Notes: generated from the letters alone by a model not told the origin. DNA of 64,000 bases from Lachnospiraceae bacterium (GCA_017446045.1 JAFSRP010000018.1:1-64000); one strand, 5' to 3'; shown: positions 33,527-42,946, counted from the first letter of the stretch. Program-made: numbers and translations.

Positions 33527-34714
33527 ATGATCGATGTATGTGAGCGTTTTTTGAAGTATGTCAGTTTTGATACCCAGTCGGACGATGATTCTGAAAGCTG
33601 CCCCTCGACGGAAAAGCAAAAGATATTAGGTGCATTTCTCCGGGATGAATTGATGTCCATCGGGGCAGCGGATGCGTATATGGATGAGAATGGTTATGTT
33701 TACGGAACGATACCTGCTTCTTCGGGAGCAGAGACTGCCCCGGTACTGGCTTTCCTTTCTCATATGGATACCTCACCCGCCGCATCCGGCCGGGATGTAC
33801 ATCCGGTGATCAGTCATGAGGACAGACCGGAAGGCACCCTGGATATCATACATACAGACGGTACGACGCTTCTGGGAGCAGATGATAAGGCGGGAATAGC
33901 CGAGATCATGACGATGGCAGACAGACTGCTGCATGATCCGGATCTTCCTCATCCTGAGCTCAGGATCATTTTCACACCGGATGAAGAGATCGGAAGAGGT
34001 GTGGACCGTATCGACATGAGCAGGGTGAATGCCGCCTATGCCTTTACCGTGGATGGCGGGGAAGTCGGGGAACTCTCCTATGAATGTTTCAACGCAGCAG
34101 GTGCCAAAGTGACAGTCAGGGGCGATTCTTATCATCCGGGGGATTCCTACGGCAAGATGAAGAATGCGATCCTGATCGCGCAGGAGTTCAATACGATGCT
34201 TCCTCCGGAAGAGATCCCGGCAAAGACAAGGGGCCGGGAAGGCTTTTATCATCTTGATGCGATCCGCGGGGATGTATCCTTCTGTGAAATGAACTACATA
34301 ATCCGGGACCATGACAAAACGCGTTTTGAGGAACGAAAGGAAAAGATGCGGGAAGCCGCCCGGGCGATGAATGATAAGTACGGCGGCGTCTGCGTCGAAC
34401 TCACGGATTCCTATGCGAATATGATCGGGGATATCCTACCGGAGCATGCTTTTTTGCTTGACGCGGTAAGGTCGGTCTACAACGAAATGGGCATCACACC
34501 GGATGAATCTCCGATCCGGGGCGGGACGGATGGAGCCAGACTCTCTTCGATGGGACTCCCATGTCCGAACCTTGGGACCGGGGGACATGATTTTCACGGT
34601 CCGCATGAGTGGATCTCTGTGCAGTCCATGGAAAAGGCTGTCGAAGTTCTGGTAAGGGTCGCTGCAAAACTGGCAGAGGGGCCTAAGGGAAAGGACAGTG
34701 GAAGCAGGCCATGA
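33527..34714 (+). CDS. pepT: peptidase T (tripeptide aminopeptidase)
   Basis: 395 residues, M20 family. FLKYVSFDTQSD at the N-terminus, metal ligands in SHMDTSPA, LLGADDKAGIAEIM, FTPDEEIGRG and FTVDGGEVGE, and the C-terminal GGTDGARLSSMGLPCPNLG. It removes N-terminal residues from tripeptides in the cytoplasm. RBS GGGAGA. A possible extended -10 TGATATAAG at 33434-33442 lies upstream. Stop and lipoprotein start overlap by 4 bp. Confidence 0.95.
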   Translation: MIDVCERFLKYVSFDTQSDDDSESCPSTEKQKILGAFLRDELMSIGAADAYMDENGYVYGTIPASSGAETAPVLAFLSHMDTSPAASGRDVHPVISHEDRPEGTLDIIHTDGTTLLGADDKAGIAEIMTMADRLLHDPDLPHPELRIIFTPDEEIGRGVDRIDMSRVNAAYAFTVDGGEVGELSYECFNAAGAKVTVRGDSYHPGDSYGKMKNAILIAQEFNTMLPPEEIPAKTRGREGFYHLDAIRGDVSFCEMNYIIRDHDKTRFEERKEKMREAARAMNDKYGGVCVELTDSYANMIGDILPEHAFLLDAVRSVYNEMGITPDESPIRGGTDGARLSSMGLPCPNLGTGGHDFHGPHEWISVQSMEKAVEVLVRVAAKLAEGPKGKDSGSRP

Positions 34715-35841
34715 AGCGGAAAGTGCTGATCATGATGATGGGAGCAGCCCTTATGTGGGTGCTTGCCGGATGTGCAGAATATGGTTCTGCTGCGGAACCG
34801 CACAAGGATACACCGTCTGAAATAACCGTGGCGGAAACAGTACCGGAGACCGTCTTTTCTGTTGCAGAGACCCCGGATATAGCTGCTGATGAAGGATCGA
34901 CTTACACGGAAACATCCGCACAGTATGAAGATCCGGCCGATCTGTCCGACAGCACACCGGCCGCAGCCGAGGAGGATACGGAAGTGGATAAAAAAGCGGA
35001 AACATCTCATGGCTGGACCTGTGAAAAATGCGGTGCCGATAATACAGGTATGTTTTGCCTTACATGCGGTGAAGCCGGGCCATCTTTCGGAAAAGTTGGC
35101 CGCCGGGATATCTGGCCGGAAGACGGTCATATTCCGACACTGGTGGAAGTGCGGAAGAAGGAAGAACAGCATGGTCCGCTTATCGAAGTGGAATGGAGCG
35201 GGAGTTCTTCCGGCATGATGATGGGAAGTATATCCAAATATTCCATGCGTCTTTTCCGGGATAATGACGAAGCCAGGCTGGTCGATATGGACATGAAAAC
35301 GTACGGACCGGTTATAACCAGGACATACGCCGTGGACGATGGTATATTTGATAAATTTGAAAGGATCATCGAGAAGGAAAATCTGGCTGCCTGGGGTCAT
35401 CTTAAGGTCGACCAGGATAAAAGAATGATCGTCTATGATTATTCTTCCAGTTCATTTCTGAATCTGGTATTTGATGACCGGGGTTCCGGGGACGGATTTC
35501 TGACTTCTGTAAGTATTGATGGTGAGGCTGTTTCCCAACAGGGCGGAGATGAGGTCTGGCATGCAGTCGTAAGCCTGCTGAAAGAATGTATAGACCCGGA
35601 TAAAATACTGTTTGAAAGTACGGAACCAAACCCATATACCGGCGGTATAGTGCCGGGATCCGGTTTTCCGGGATTCGGTACTATAGATCCTGCTGCCAGA
35701 AACGGCAATAACGGCACAACGGCAGAAGGGGACGGCACGTCCGTGATCGCCGAAGACGGTTCCTGGACCTGCGGGACATGCGGGGCCACCGGAAATACCG
35801 GGAAATTCTGTCCCGAATGCGGATCCCGCAGGCCGCAGTGA
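34711..35841 (+). CDS. lipoprotein with two zinc ribbons
   Basis: 376 residues. Signal peptide with lipobox LAGC (Cys21). A Glu/Thr/Ala-rich linker spans about 22-105. The first zinc ribbon (CEKC...CLTC) lies near 109-125; a middle domain of about 180 residues follows, with predicted beta-strands and no recognised family; the second ribbon (CGTC...CPEC) is at the extreme C-terminus near 353-370. Zinc ribbons are usually cytoplasmic, so two in an exported protein are unusual. The start overlaps the pepT stop by 4 bp. The middle domain is rich in Ser and Met (SGSSSGMMMGSISKYSMRLF). Function unknown; cell-surface anchoring is inferred from the lipobox. Confidence 0.8.
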   Translation: MKRKVLIMMMGAALMWVLAGCAEYGSAAEPHKDTPSEITVAETVPETVFSVAETPDIAADEGSTYTETSAQYEDPADLSDSTPAAAEEDTEVDKKAETSHGWTCEKCGADNTGMFCLTCGEAGPSFGKVGRRDIWPEDGHIPTLVEVRKKEEQHGPLIEVEWSGSSSGMMMGSISKYSMRLFRDNDEARLVDMDMKTYGPVITRTYAVDDGIFDKFERIIEKENLAAWGHLKVDQDKRMIVYDYSSSSFLNLVFDDRGSGDGFLTSVSIDGEAVSQQGGDEVWHAVVSLLKECIDPDKILFESTEPNPYTGGIVPGSGFPGFGTIDPAARNGNNGTTAEGDGTSVIAEDGSWTCGTCGATGNTGKFCPECGSRRPQ

Positions 35842-35925
35842 CGCATTTAACCCGTTCCGATAGCGGCTGTTACGCCGCATCCTGTAAAGCAAGCTCAAAT
35901 CACATGTTTTAAGAAAGGAATCAGT

Positions 35926-37119
35926 ATGGAGAATTTTGAGTTTTATGCACCCACAAGAGTTCTTTTCGGAAAAGGACAGGAAGAAAATGTCGGTAAACTG
36001 ATCAGAGAGTTCGGCGGCACAAAGGTCCTTCTGCATTATGGCGGCTCTTCCGCAAAAAAGAGCGGCCTGCTGGACAGGGTAAAGGCTTATCTTGAAGCAG
36101 AAGGTCTGGAATACGTAGAGCTTGGCGGCGTAAAAGCAAACCCGGAGATCGCTCTCGTACGGGAAGGCGTTGCGCTTGCGCAAAAGGAAAAAGTTGACTT
36201 TGTACTGGCAGTCGGCGGCGGATCGGTCATCGACTCATCGAAAGCCATCGCCAACGGCGCCGCTAATCCGGAAGTGGAAGATCCCTGGGATTTCTCGATG
36301 AAAAAAGCCGTACCGGTGCGTACGCTCCCCAAGGGCGTGATCCTGACACTGGCTGCTGCCGGATCGGAAATGTCCGAATCCTGTGTGGTCACCAATCCCG
36401 AGACCAATCTGAAAAGGGGATACAATTCCAGACTTAACCGTGTCCAGTTCGCGATTGAAAACCCGGAGCTGACCTTTACTGTCAGTCCGTACCAGACTGC
36501 GTGCGGCGCGGTGGATATCTGCATGCACACGATGGAACGGTTCTTTTCACCCGGCGCAGACACGGATCTGACGGATGCGCTTGCGGAAGCTGTCATGCGG
36601 ACGATCATCAAGTGCGGTAAGGAAGCTTACCTGGATCCGGAAAACTATGAAGCCAGAGGCAATATGATGTGGGCCTCCTCCCTGGCGCATAATGATCTCA
36701 CCGGGAGCGGCAGGCAGTGGTTCCTTCCGGTGCATCAGATGGAGCATGAGCTTTCCGGCCTGCATACAGACATCACACACGGTGCTGGACTTGCTGCGCT
36801 GTGGTGCAGCTGGGCGCGGTATGTCTACAAGTATTCTCTGCCCCGCTTTGTGCGCTGGGCTGTCAATGTATGGGGCGTACATGAGGATTATGAACATCCG
36901 GAAAAGACTGTTCTCGAAGGGATCCGGCGTCAGGAGAACTATTATCGTGAGCTCAATATGCCGATCAGTATCCGTCAGCTCGGTATAAAGGAAGAGGAAC
37001 TGGAGACCCTGGCAGAGATGTGCTGTTACTGGCATACACGCGTTCTTCCCGGAGACAAGCCGCTTGACTATGAAGACATGCTGGAGATCTACCGGATGTC
37101 CTGGGAACTCGGAGAATGA
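35926..37119 (+). CDS. iron-containing alcohol dehydrogenase (butanol dehydrogenase type)
   Basis: 397 residues. NAD(P)-binding region AVGGGSVIDSSKAIANGA near 93 and the iron site formed by AVDICMHTMERFF and HQMEHELSGLHTDITHGAGLA. This is the NADH-dependent butanol/1,3-propanediol dehydrogenase branch, which reduces aldehydes to alcohols to regenerate NAD+. Strong RBS AAGAAAGGA. No Rex operator is visible upstream. The 84 bp before it contain a short hairpin (GCGGC/GCCGC) without a T-run. Confidence 0.92.
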   Translation: MENFEFYAPTRVLFGKGQEENVGKLIREFGGTKVLLHYGGSSAKKSGLLDRVKAYLEAEGLEYVELGGVKANPEIALVREGVALAQKEKVDFVLAVGGGSVIDSSKAIANGAANPEVEDPWDFSMKKAVPVRTLPKGVILTLAAAGSEMSESCVVTNPETNLKRGYNSRLNRVQFAIENPELTFTVSPYQTACGAVDICMHTMERFFSPGADTDLTDALAEAVMRTIIKCGKEAYLDPENYEARGNMMWASSLAHNDLTGSGRQWFLPVHQMEHELSGLHTDITHGAGLAALWCSWARYVYKYSLPRFVRWAVNVWGVHEDYEHPEKTVLEGIRRQENYYRELNMPISIRQLGIKEEELETLAEMCCYWHTRVLPGDKPLDYEDMLEIYRMSWELGE

Positions 37120-37173
37120 CGGGATCTGCGGTGCTATTCCTGCAATAATGGAAAAAAGCATACTTTTGGGTGC

Positions 37174-37202
37174 TTGCATTTCCGCGCCAAAGCTGTTATT
37201 GT
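37174..37202 (+). promoter_or_regulatory. promoter of the SAM riboswitch-metK unit
   Basis: TTGCAT, 17-bp spacer, TATTGT. Predicted start near 37209, 13 bp before the aptamer. Confidence 0.7.
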
Positions 37203-37221
37203 ATGCAATGTAAATAAACAT

Positions 37222-37324
37222 ACCTATAAAGAGTGCGTGAGAGACAAGCTCGATGACCGCACAGCAACCGCCTGAACATTCCGGGTATGGTGCTAAAGCT
37301 TGACCGATGGGTGAGATAAGAGAA
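37222..37324 (+). ncRNA. SAM-I riboswitch (S-box) aptamer
   Basis: Conserved S-box blocks occur in order: AAAGAG at the 5' side, TGCGTGAGAGA, GATGACCGCACAGCAACC, GGTGCTAAA, and GATAAGAG at the 3' side of P1. Both signatures, GCAACC and GGTGCTAA, are intact. P1 pairing is imperfect in this copy. It lies 100 nt before metK, a known S-box target, and a terminator-like hairpin follows at 37333. High SAM would shut off SAM synthesis. It fills most of the 304-bp gap between the alcohol dehydrogenase and metK. Confidence 0.88.
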
Positions 37325-37332
37325 GCATATCA

Positions 37333-37363
37333 GGCCCTGACGTATGTCGGGGCCGTTTCATTT
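37333..37363 (+). terminator. riboswitch expression-platform terminator
   Basis: Nine-bp stem GGCCCTGAC/GTCGGGGCC (one T-G pair) with loop GTAT, followed by GTTTCATTTG. The T-run is interrupted, so termination may be partial. Confidence 0.7.
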
Positions 37364-37423
37364 GATAGACTCCTGTCTCAGCAGGTATGTATTCATTGCA
37401 TTACACGAAGAAAGGAACAGGAA

Positions 37424-38608
37424 ATGGCAAGAAAACTATTTACTTCTGAATCTGTAACCGAAGGACATCCCGATAAGCTCTGCGATCAGATCTCCGATGC
37501 TGTGCTCGATGCGATCATCGCAAAGGATAAGGATGCGCATGTAGCATGCGAGACCTTTTGTACTACCGGTATGGTCGTGGTGATGGGAGAGATCTCCACC
37601 AACTGCTATGTGGACATCCAGAAGATCGCGCGCGGCGTGATCTGTGATATCGGGTATGACCGTGCGGAAATGGGATTTAACGGAAATACCTGCGGCATCA
37701 TAACGGCGATCGATGAGCAGTCCGGTGATATCGCTATGGGCGTCAACAAGTCTTACGAGTATAAGGACGGCGAAGAAGACGAGGCCAATCTGCGCGGTGC
37801 CGGGGACCAGGGGATCATGTTCGGGTATGCCTGCAGCGAGACACCGGAGTATATGCCGCTGGCGACCATGCTTGCCCACAAGACTTCCATGAAGCTGGCA
37901 GAAGTCCGCAAAGCAGGTCTTTATCCTTATCTGCGGCCCGATGGCAAGACCCAGGTCACAGTGGAATATGAGGGAGACCAACCGGTCCGCGTGGATACTG
38001 TCGTTCTTTCCACACAGCACTCGGAAGATGTATCCCTCGAGCAGCTGCGCGAAGAAATGATCCAGGGCGTGATCCTGGAAGTGATCCCTCCGGAGCTGAT
38101 CGACGAAAAGACCCGGTTCTTTATCAACCCGACAGGACGTTTTGTGATCGGAGGTCCCCAGGGCGATACCGGTCTGACAGGACGCAAGATCATCGTTGAC
38201 ACTTATGGCGGTGCCGCAAGACACGGAGGCGGTGCTTTCTCGGGCAAGGACCCGACAAAGGTCGACCGTTCCGCTGCATACGCACTTCGTCACATTGCGA
38301 AAAACGTCGTAGCTGCCGGGCTTGCAGATCGCTGTGAGATCCAGGCTGCTTATGCGATCGGCGTTGCGAAACCGGTTTCTGTCATGGTCGAGACCTATGG
38401 AACCGGAAAGTATACCAACGGTGAGATAGAGGAAGCGATCGGTAAAGTATTCGACCTTCGTCCGTATGCGATCATCCGTGATCTTGATCTGCTGAGACCG
38501 ATCTACCGCCGTACGGCAGCCTACGGGCATTTCGGTCGGGAAGACGAGAACTTCACCTGGGAAAAGCTTGATAAAGTGGAGGCATTAAAGGAAGCCATAG
38601 GAAAGTGA
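37424..38608 (+). CDS. metK: S-adenosylmethionine synthetase
   Basis: 394 residues. N-terminal [33 protein letters not shown] near 130, the [19 protein letters not shown] signature near 270 and C-terminal [14 protein letters not shown]. It makes SAM from methionine and ATP. ATG at 37424 follows AAAGGAACAGGAA; an in-frame upstream ATG at 37307 lies inside the riboswitch and is rejected. Single-gene unit controlled by the SAM riboswitch. Confidence 0.98.
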   Translation: MARKLFTSESVTEGHPDKLCDQISDAVLDAIIAKDKDAHVACETFCTTGMVVVMGEISTNCYVDIQKIARGVICDIGYDRAEMGFNGNTCGIITAIDEQSGDIAMGVNKSYEYKDGEEDEANLRGAGDQGIMFGYACSETPEYMPLATMLAHKTSMKLAEVRKAGLYPYLRPDGKTQVTVEYEGDQPVRVDTVVLSTQHSEDVSLEQLREEMIQGVILEVIPPELIDEKTRFFINPTGRFVIGGPQGDTGLTGRKIIVDTYGGAARHGGGAFSGKDPTKVDRSAAYALRHIAKNVVAAGLADRCEIQAAYAIGVAKPVSVMVETYGTGKYTNGEIEEAIGKVFDLRPYAIIRDLDLLRPIYRRTAAYGHFGREDENFTWEKLDKVEALKEAIGK

Positions 38609-38629
38609 TTCCGGCAGCAGAGCATCCGG

Positions 38630-38661
38630 CCGCACCGTATAAACACGGTGCGGTCTTTTTT
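38630..38661 (+). terminator. terminator of metK
   Basis: Perfect nine-bp stem CCGCACCGT/ACGGTGCGG with loop ATAAAC, followed by TC and six T. Confidence 0.92.
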
Positions 38662-38712
38662 GTCCGGCTGCATTCACCGTCCGTTTACTTTTGTATTTTC
38701 TGACGTTTCAGG

Positions 38713-38741
38713 TTGACTTTGGTTTATGATTCATCTATGCT
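38713..38741 (+). promoter_or_regulatory. promoter of the BMP lipoprotein gene
   Basis: TTGACT, 17-bp spacer, TATGCT. The predicted 5' UTR (about 38748-38824) contains a perfect palindrome CCGCATATGCGG (38772-38783) that could form a small hairpin ahead of the ribosome-binding site. Confidence 0.7.
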
Positions 38742-38824
38742 AATAATGTTTTTTTATTGCAAACGGTAAATCCGCATATGCGGAAACCTGTGAGTAACAG
38801 ATCAACCATTTGGAGGAAAAAATT

Positions 38825-40147
38825 ATGAAAAAAGCTTTATCCGTAGTTATGGCTGCAGCCATGGTACTGAGCCTGGCAGCCTGCGGCGGCAGTACTGCTG
38901 CAACGACCGCGGCTCCGGCAGCAGAGACGACTGCGGCTGCTGCAGAGACAACAGCAGAAGCTCCGGCAGCAGAAACCGAAGCTGCAGAGACCGAGGCGGC
39001 AGCTCCTGCAGCGGAAGGCAAGACCGTAAAAGCGGGACTTGTATGCATCGGTGATGAGAATGACCAGGGCTATACCTTCAACTTCATTCGCGGCAAGGAA
39101 GCAGCGACTGAAATGCTGGCAGCAGAAGGCATCAATGTGGATTGGGTAGTGAAGTACAACCTGATCGAGGGCGATCCGGTCGAGGAAGCCAACCTTGAGC
39201 TTGCAGATGAAGGATGCGAGATCATTTTCAACAACTCTTACGGACAGGAACCGGCCATGCTGAAAGTGGCGAAGGATTATCCCGAGATCGAGTTTGTCGG
39301 TCTGACCAACGAGGAATCCTGGAAGGACGATCTTCCCAACACGCATAATGCTTTCAACAATATTTACGAAGGCCGTTATGTTGCGGGTGTGGTTGCAGGC
39401 ATGAAGATGCAGGAGATGATCGATAAGGGCGAGATCAAGCCTGAAGAGGCAGTGATCGGCTATGTCGGTGCCTATTCCTTTGCAGAGGTCATCAGCGGCT
39501 TTACCGCATATTACCTCGGCGCGAAGAGCGTGTGCCCGAGCACGACCATGAAGGTCCAGTTCGTAGGATCCTGGTCCGATGCTACCCTGGAGGCAAATGC
39601 CGCACAGGCTCTGGCTGACGCAGGATGTGTCATGATCTCCCAGCATTCCGACAACACGACGCCGGCTACTACCGCACAGTCCAGCGGCATTTTCCATACC
39701 GGCTACAACAACGATATGAGCGGCGTAGCTCCGGAAGCATCCATCATCAGCACACGTATCGACTGGGCTAAGTACTTTGTACATGCCATCGAGTGCGTTG
39801 CCAATGGCGAGGAGCTTGAACAGGACTACACCAACCATGGTATGTCCACCGACGAAGTCGTTATGACCGAACTGAACGAGGCGATCGCAGCCGAAGGTAC
39901 CGCTGCCAAGATGGAAGAGACCATCGAGAAGATCAAGTCCGGTGAGATCAAGGTATTTGATACCAGCACATTCACTGTGGGCGGCGAAGAAGTAACGCAG
40001 GCGTATGCGATCGACACCGACGGCGACTTTGTTCCCGACAGCGAAGAAGCTATCGTAGACGGCGCATTCCTTGAGTCTTACTATCAGTCCGCACCGTACT
40101 TTGCACTGCAGATCGACGGCATCGAGTGGCTGAACAGCGCGTTCTAA
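38825..40147 (+). CDS. BMP family substrate-binding lipoprotein (nucleoside-type ABC transporter)
   Basis: 440 residues. Signal peptide with lipobox LAAC (Cys19), then a low-complexity Ala/Thr/Glu linker of about 45 residues, then a BMP/PnrA domain beginning KTVKAGLVCIGDENDQGYTFN and ending SAPYFALQIDGIEWLNSAF. The family binds nucleosides or related ligands for an ABC importer; the permease and ATPase are not adjacent. Start ATG at 38825 with TTGGAGG upstream. Strong promoter and narrow codon use suggest an abundant surface protein. Closed by a long terminator. Confidence 0.92.
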   Translation: MKKALSVVMAAAMVLSLAACGGSTAATTAAPAAETTAAAAETTAEAPAAETEAAETEAAAPAAEGKTVKAGLVCIGDENDQGYTFNFIRGKEAATEMLAAEGINVDWVVKYNLIEGDPVEEANLELADEGCEIIFNNSYGQEPAMLKVAKDYPEIEFVGLTNEESWKDDLPNTHNAFNNIYEGRYVAGVVAGMKMQEMIDKGEIKPEEAVIGYVGAYSFAEVISGFTAYYLGAKSVCPSTTMKVQFVGSWSDATLEANAAQALADAGCVMISQHSDNTTPATTAQSSGIFHTGYNNDMSGVAPEASIISTRIDWAKYFVHAIECVANGEELEQDYTNHGMSTDEVVMTELNEAIAAEGTAAKMEETIEKIKSGEIKVFDTSTFTVGGEEVTQAYAIDTDGDFVPDSEEAIVDGAFLESYYQSAPYFALQIDGIEWLNSAF

Positions 40148-40173
40148 AGAAACCATAAAGTAAGTATATGAAA

Positions 40174-40220
40174 AAAGCCCCCTGTGGAGCAGGTTCAACT
40201 GCCTTCACAGGGGGCTTTCT
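40174..40220. terminator. bidirectional terminator between BMP lipoprotein and LUD protein
   Basis: Thirteen-bp perfect stem AAAGCCCCCTGTG/CACAGGGGGCTTT with an inner GCAG/CTGC hairpin, A-run on one side and TTTC on the other; the flanking genes converge. Confidence 0.88.
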
Positions 40221-40265
40221 GATATTTCAAACGATACGGCAATAGGTCGCGCGGCCGAATACTGC

Positions 40266-40907
40266 TTAATACCCCAGCTCCTCATTGACCAGGATCACAT
40301 GGATGCGGTCCGGGAAACGGCTGACACGCGTCACCAGGAACTGCGAGCATATCGAATCGGGTGAGAGACAGTTCATGCACGTGCCGGTCTTGGTGCAGGG
40401 ATTCGGCAGTCCGAGATGGATGTTGTTCGCGGGAGCGACCGTGTTGCGGGCATACTTCATAGCAGAGTCCAGATCCTTCTGGATCTTCTGCATACCCACG
40501 ACCATGACGACTTTGGAAGGACCGAAGCAGATGCAGGATACCCGGTTGCCGGATCCGTCGATATTGACCAGCATACCGTCTTCTGTCATAGCGTTGGAAC
40601 TGCTCAGGAAAACATCGGCGCCATAGATCTCCTTATAGACTGCACGCTGCTCCTCGGGAGTCTTCGCGAGCTCACGGCGGATCAGGCGGCGGTTGCCGTT
40701 TTCCAGTGCTTCCTTAAGGCCAAGGGCGTCGATCGTCATCGATCCGCCGTAGCCGACTGAGCTTCCTTCCGGAATGAGATCAAGCGCGATCTTCAGTGCT
40801 TCGTCGGCATTCTCCGCGTAATAGCCGTGCATGTGACGGGACTCCAGGCCTTTAATGACACGCTCGCTGAGAAGACGGTTGCGGTTTCTTAAATTGACAT
40901 CTCTCAT
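40266..40907 (-). CDS. LUD domain protein (lactate utilisation-type)
   Basis: 213 residues. GYGGSMTIDALGLKEAL near 52, DVFLSSSNAMTEDGMLVNIDGSGNRV near 99 and NPCTKTGTCMNCLSPDSICS near 167 match the stand-alone LUD family. The four clustered cysteines in the last motif could hold an Fe-S cluster or zinc. LutB/LutC relatives oxidise lactate, but the role of stand-alone members in Clostridia is unclear. ATG at 40907 with AAAGGA upstream. Monocistronic, convergent with the BMP gene. Confidence 0.88.
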   Translation of the reverse strand: MRDVNLRNRNRLLSERVIKGLESRHMHGYYAENADEALKIALDLIPEGSSVGYGGSMTIDALGLKEALENGNRRLIRRELAKTPEEQRAVYKEIYGADVFLSSSNAMTEDGMLVNIDGSGNRVSCICFGPSKVVMVVGMQKIQKDLDSAMKYARNTVAPANNIHLGLPNPCTKTGTCMNCLSPDSICSQFLVTRVSRFPDRIHVILVNEELGY

Positions 40908-41032
40908 AATGAATGTCCTTTCTTAAATATATAATGATTCCGCTGCGGCGGAATAATAACTGCCGATATCATCATATCACAAGTCGGGGGGCGGCGGTAT
41001 AAAAAACATTGTCATAATAAAGATAAAAACGC

Positions 41033-41061
41033 TTGCGTACCTAAATGCTTTGTGATATTAT
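41033..41061 (+). promoter_or_regulatory. promoter of rpsB-tsf
   Basis: TTGCGT, 17-bp spacer, TATTAT. Predicted start near 41068. Confidence 0.75.
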
Positions 41062-41067
41062 ATATCG

Positions 41068-41183
41068 GCGTGTGAAAATCACACAAGTCACTATTAAACA
41101 TGCCGGTTTGTGCAGGCAGGATGGTGCCCGGACGGGTCTCACTGTTATGACCGGCAGACGCTTAAAACCAGGAGGAAAATCTA
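41068..41183 (+). promoter_or_regulatory. structured 5' leader of rpsB
   Basis: A hairpin GTGTGA/TCACAC lies right at the predicted 5' end (41070-41084), and TGCCGGT (41101-41107) can pair with ACCGGCA (41150-41156) around an inner CCCG/CGGG element. This resembles ribosomal-protein leaders; S2 autoregulation is possible but untested. The region from 40908 to the promoter contains one hairpin (ATTCCGC/GCGGAAT) and no gene. Confidence 0.45.
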
Positions 41184-41966
41184 ATGAGCGTTATTTCTAT
41201 GAAGCAGCTTCTCGAAGCTGGTGTTCACTTCGGCCATCAGACCAGGAGATGGAATCCTAAGATGGCTCCCTACATCTATACCGAGCGCAACGGTATCCAC
41301 ATCATCGATCTCCAGAAGACCGTAGGTAAAGTTGACGAGGCATACAAGGCGATCAACGAGATCGTCGCTGACGGCGGCACGATCCTTTTTGTCGGCACCA
41401 AGAAGCAGGCACAGGATGCGATCGCTACCGAAGCGCTTCGTTGCGGTGAGTTCTATGTCAACGAGAGATGGCTTGGCGGCATGCTGACCAACTTCAAGAC
41501 CATCAAGTCCCGTATCGAGCGCCTGAAGGCGATCCGCAGAATGTCTGAGGACGGCACTTTTGATGTTCTTCCCAAGAAGGAAGTTATCAACATCAAGAAG
41601 GAACAGGAGAAGCTTGAGAAGAACCTTGGCGGTATCGTTGAGATGAAGGAGCTTCCGAGCGCTATCTTCGTTATCGATCCGAAGAAGGAAAGGATCTGTG
41701 TTCAGGAAGCACACACCCTCGGTATTACCCTGATCGGTATGAGTGATACCAACTGCGATCCGGAAGATCTGGATTATGTGATCCCGGGCAACGATGACGC
41801 GATCCGTGCGGTCAAGCTGATCGTCAGCAAAATGGCGGATGCCGTTATCGAAGCAAAGCAGGGCGACGAAGCTTATGTTGAAGAAGAGGCAGCTCCGACT
41901 GCTGAAGAAGAGATGGCTGCAAAGGCAGCAGCTCCTACTGATATCGAAGAGATCGCGGCTGAGTAA
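41184..41966 (+). CDS. rpsB: 30S ribosomal protein S2
   Basis: 260 residues. [21 protein letters not shown] at the N-terminus and [49 protein letters not shown] typical of S2. A Glu/Ala-rich tail (about 230-260) is present, as in many S2 proteins. RBS AGGAGG. Followed after 16 bp by tsf. Confidence 0.98.
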   Translation: MSVISMKQLLEAGVHFGHQTRRWNPKMAPYIYTERNGIHIIDLQKTVGKVDEAYKAINEIVADGGTILFVGTKKQAQDAIATEALRCGEFYVNERWLGGMLTNFKTIKSRIERLKAIRRMSEDGTFDVLPKKEVINIKKEQEKLEKNLGGIVEMKELPSAIFVIDPKKERICVQEAHTLGITLIGMSDTNCDPEDLDYVIPGNDDAIRAVKLIVSKMADAVIEAKQGDEAYVEEEAAPTAEEEMAAKAAAPTDIEEIAAE

Positions 41967-41982
41967 ACAGGAGGATTGAATC

Positions 41983-42924
41983 ATGGCAAACATTACCGCA
42001 GCTCAGGTAAAAGAGCTCAGAGAGATGACCGGTGCCGGCATGATGGACTGCAAGAAGGCTCTTGCGGCTACTGACGGCGACATGGACAAGGCAGTGGATT
42101 TCCTTCGCGAGAAGGGTCTTGCAGGCGCACAGAAGAAGGCCGGCAGGATCGCGGCAGAAGGAGTCGTATATATCAAGAAGACCGATTGCAGCAAGAAGGG
42201 CGTGATCGTTGAGGTCAATGCGGAGACAGACTTCGTTGCCAAGAACGAGAAGTTCACTTCCTATGTAGCTGAGGTCGCTGCACAGGCACTCGACACCAAG
42301 GCAGCTGATCTGGATGCTTTCCTGGCTGAGCCCTGGGCACTGGACACCAGCCTTACTGTCAATGAGAAGCTGAGCTCCATGATCTCCGTGATCGGCGAGA
42401 ACATGCATATCAGAAGATTCGAGCAGCTTCGCGAAGATGCCGGCTTTGTTCAGTCCTATATCCATGGCGGCGGAAAGATCGGTGTCATGCTGGATGTCGT
42501 ATCTGATGTCGTCAACGATGATATCATGGCTATGGCCGAGAATGTCTGCATGCAGATCGCAGCACTGAAGCCGCTTTACACCTCTGAGAAGGAAGTCAGC
42601 GCTGACTACCTTGAGAAGGAGAAGGCGATCCTTAAGGCCCAGATCATGAACGATCCGAAGGAATCCAAGAAGCCTGAGAAGGTCATCGAAGGCATGATCC
42701 AGGGACGTATCAAGAAGGAGCTGAAGGAGATCTGCCTGCTCGATCAGACTTATGTCAAGGCTGAGGATGGCAAGCAGAGCGTTAAGGACTATATTGCTTC
42801 CGTAGCAAAGGCAAACGGCGCCAACGTCAGTGTCAAGAGCTTCATCCGCTGGGAGACCGGCGAAGGTCTTGAGAAGAGACAGGACAACTTTGCGGAAGAA
42901 GTCGCAAAGCAGATGGGCGTTTAA
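41983..42924 (+). CDS. tsf: elongation factor Ts
   Basis: 313 residues. AAQVKELREMTGAGMMDCKKAL at the N-terminus, VEVNAETDFVAKNEKF near 72, and the C-terminal dimerisation region. It recycles EF-Tu by exchanging GDP for GTP. Cotranscribed with rpsB; closed by a strong terminator. Confidence 0.98.
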   Translation: MANITAAQVKELREMTGAGMMDCKKALAATDGDMDKAVDFLREKGLAGAQKKAGRIAAEGVVYIKKTDCSKKGVIVEVNAETDFVAKNEKFTSYVAEVAAQALDTKAADLDAFLAEPWALDTSLTVNEKLSSMISVIGENMHIRRFEQLREDAGFVQSYIHGGGKIGVMLDVVSDVVNDDIMAMAENVCMQIAALKPLYTSEKEVSADYLEKEKAILKAQIMNDPKESKKPEKVIEGMIQGRIKKELKEICLLDQTYVKAEDGKQSVKDYIASVAKANGANVSVKSFIRWETGEGLEKRQDNFAEEVAKQMGV

Positions 42925-42946
42925 ACAAGCAGTATAAATGTCAGTA

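Noticed and set aside
37307..37423. N-terminal extension of MetK
   Set aside because: It would be encoded by the SAM riboswitch aptamer and its terminator.
38837..40198. Long open frame of 453 codons opposite the BMP lipoprotein gene
   Set aside because: Cysteine/histidine-rich translation without family motifs; it mirrors a biased codon pattern on the real gene, and has no ribosome-binding site or promoter.
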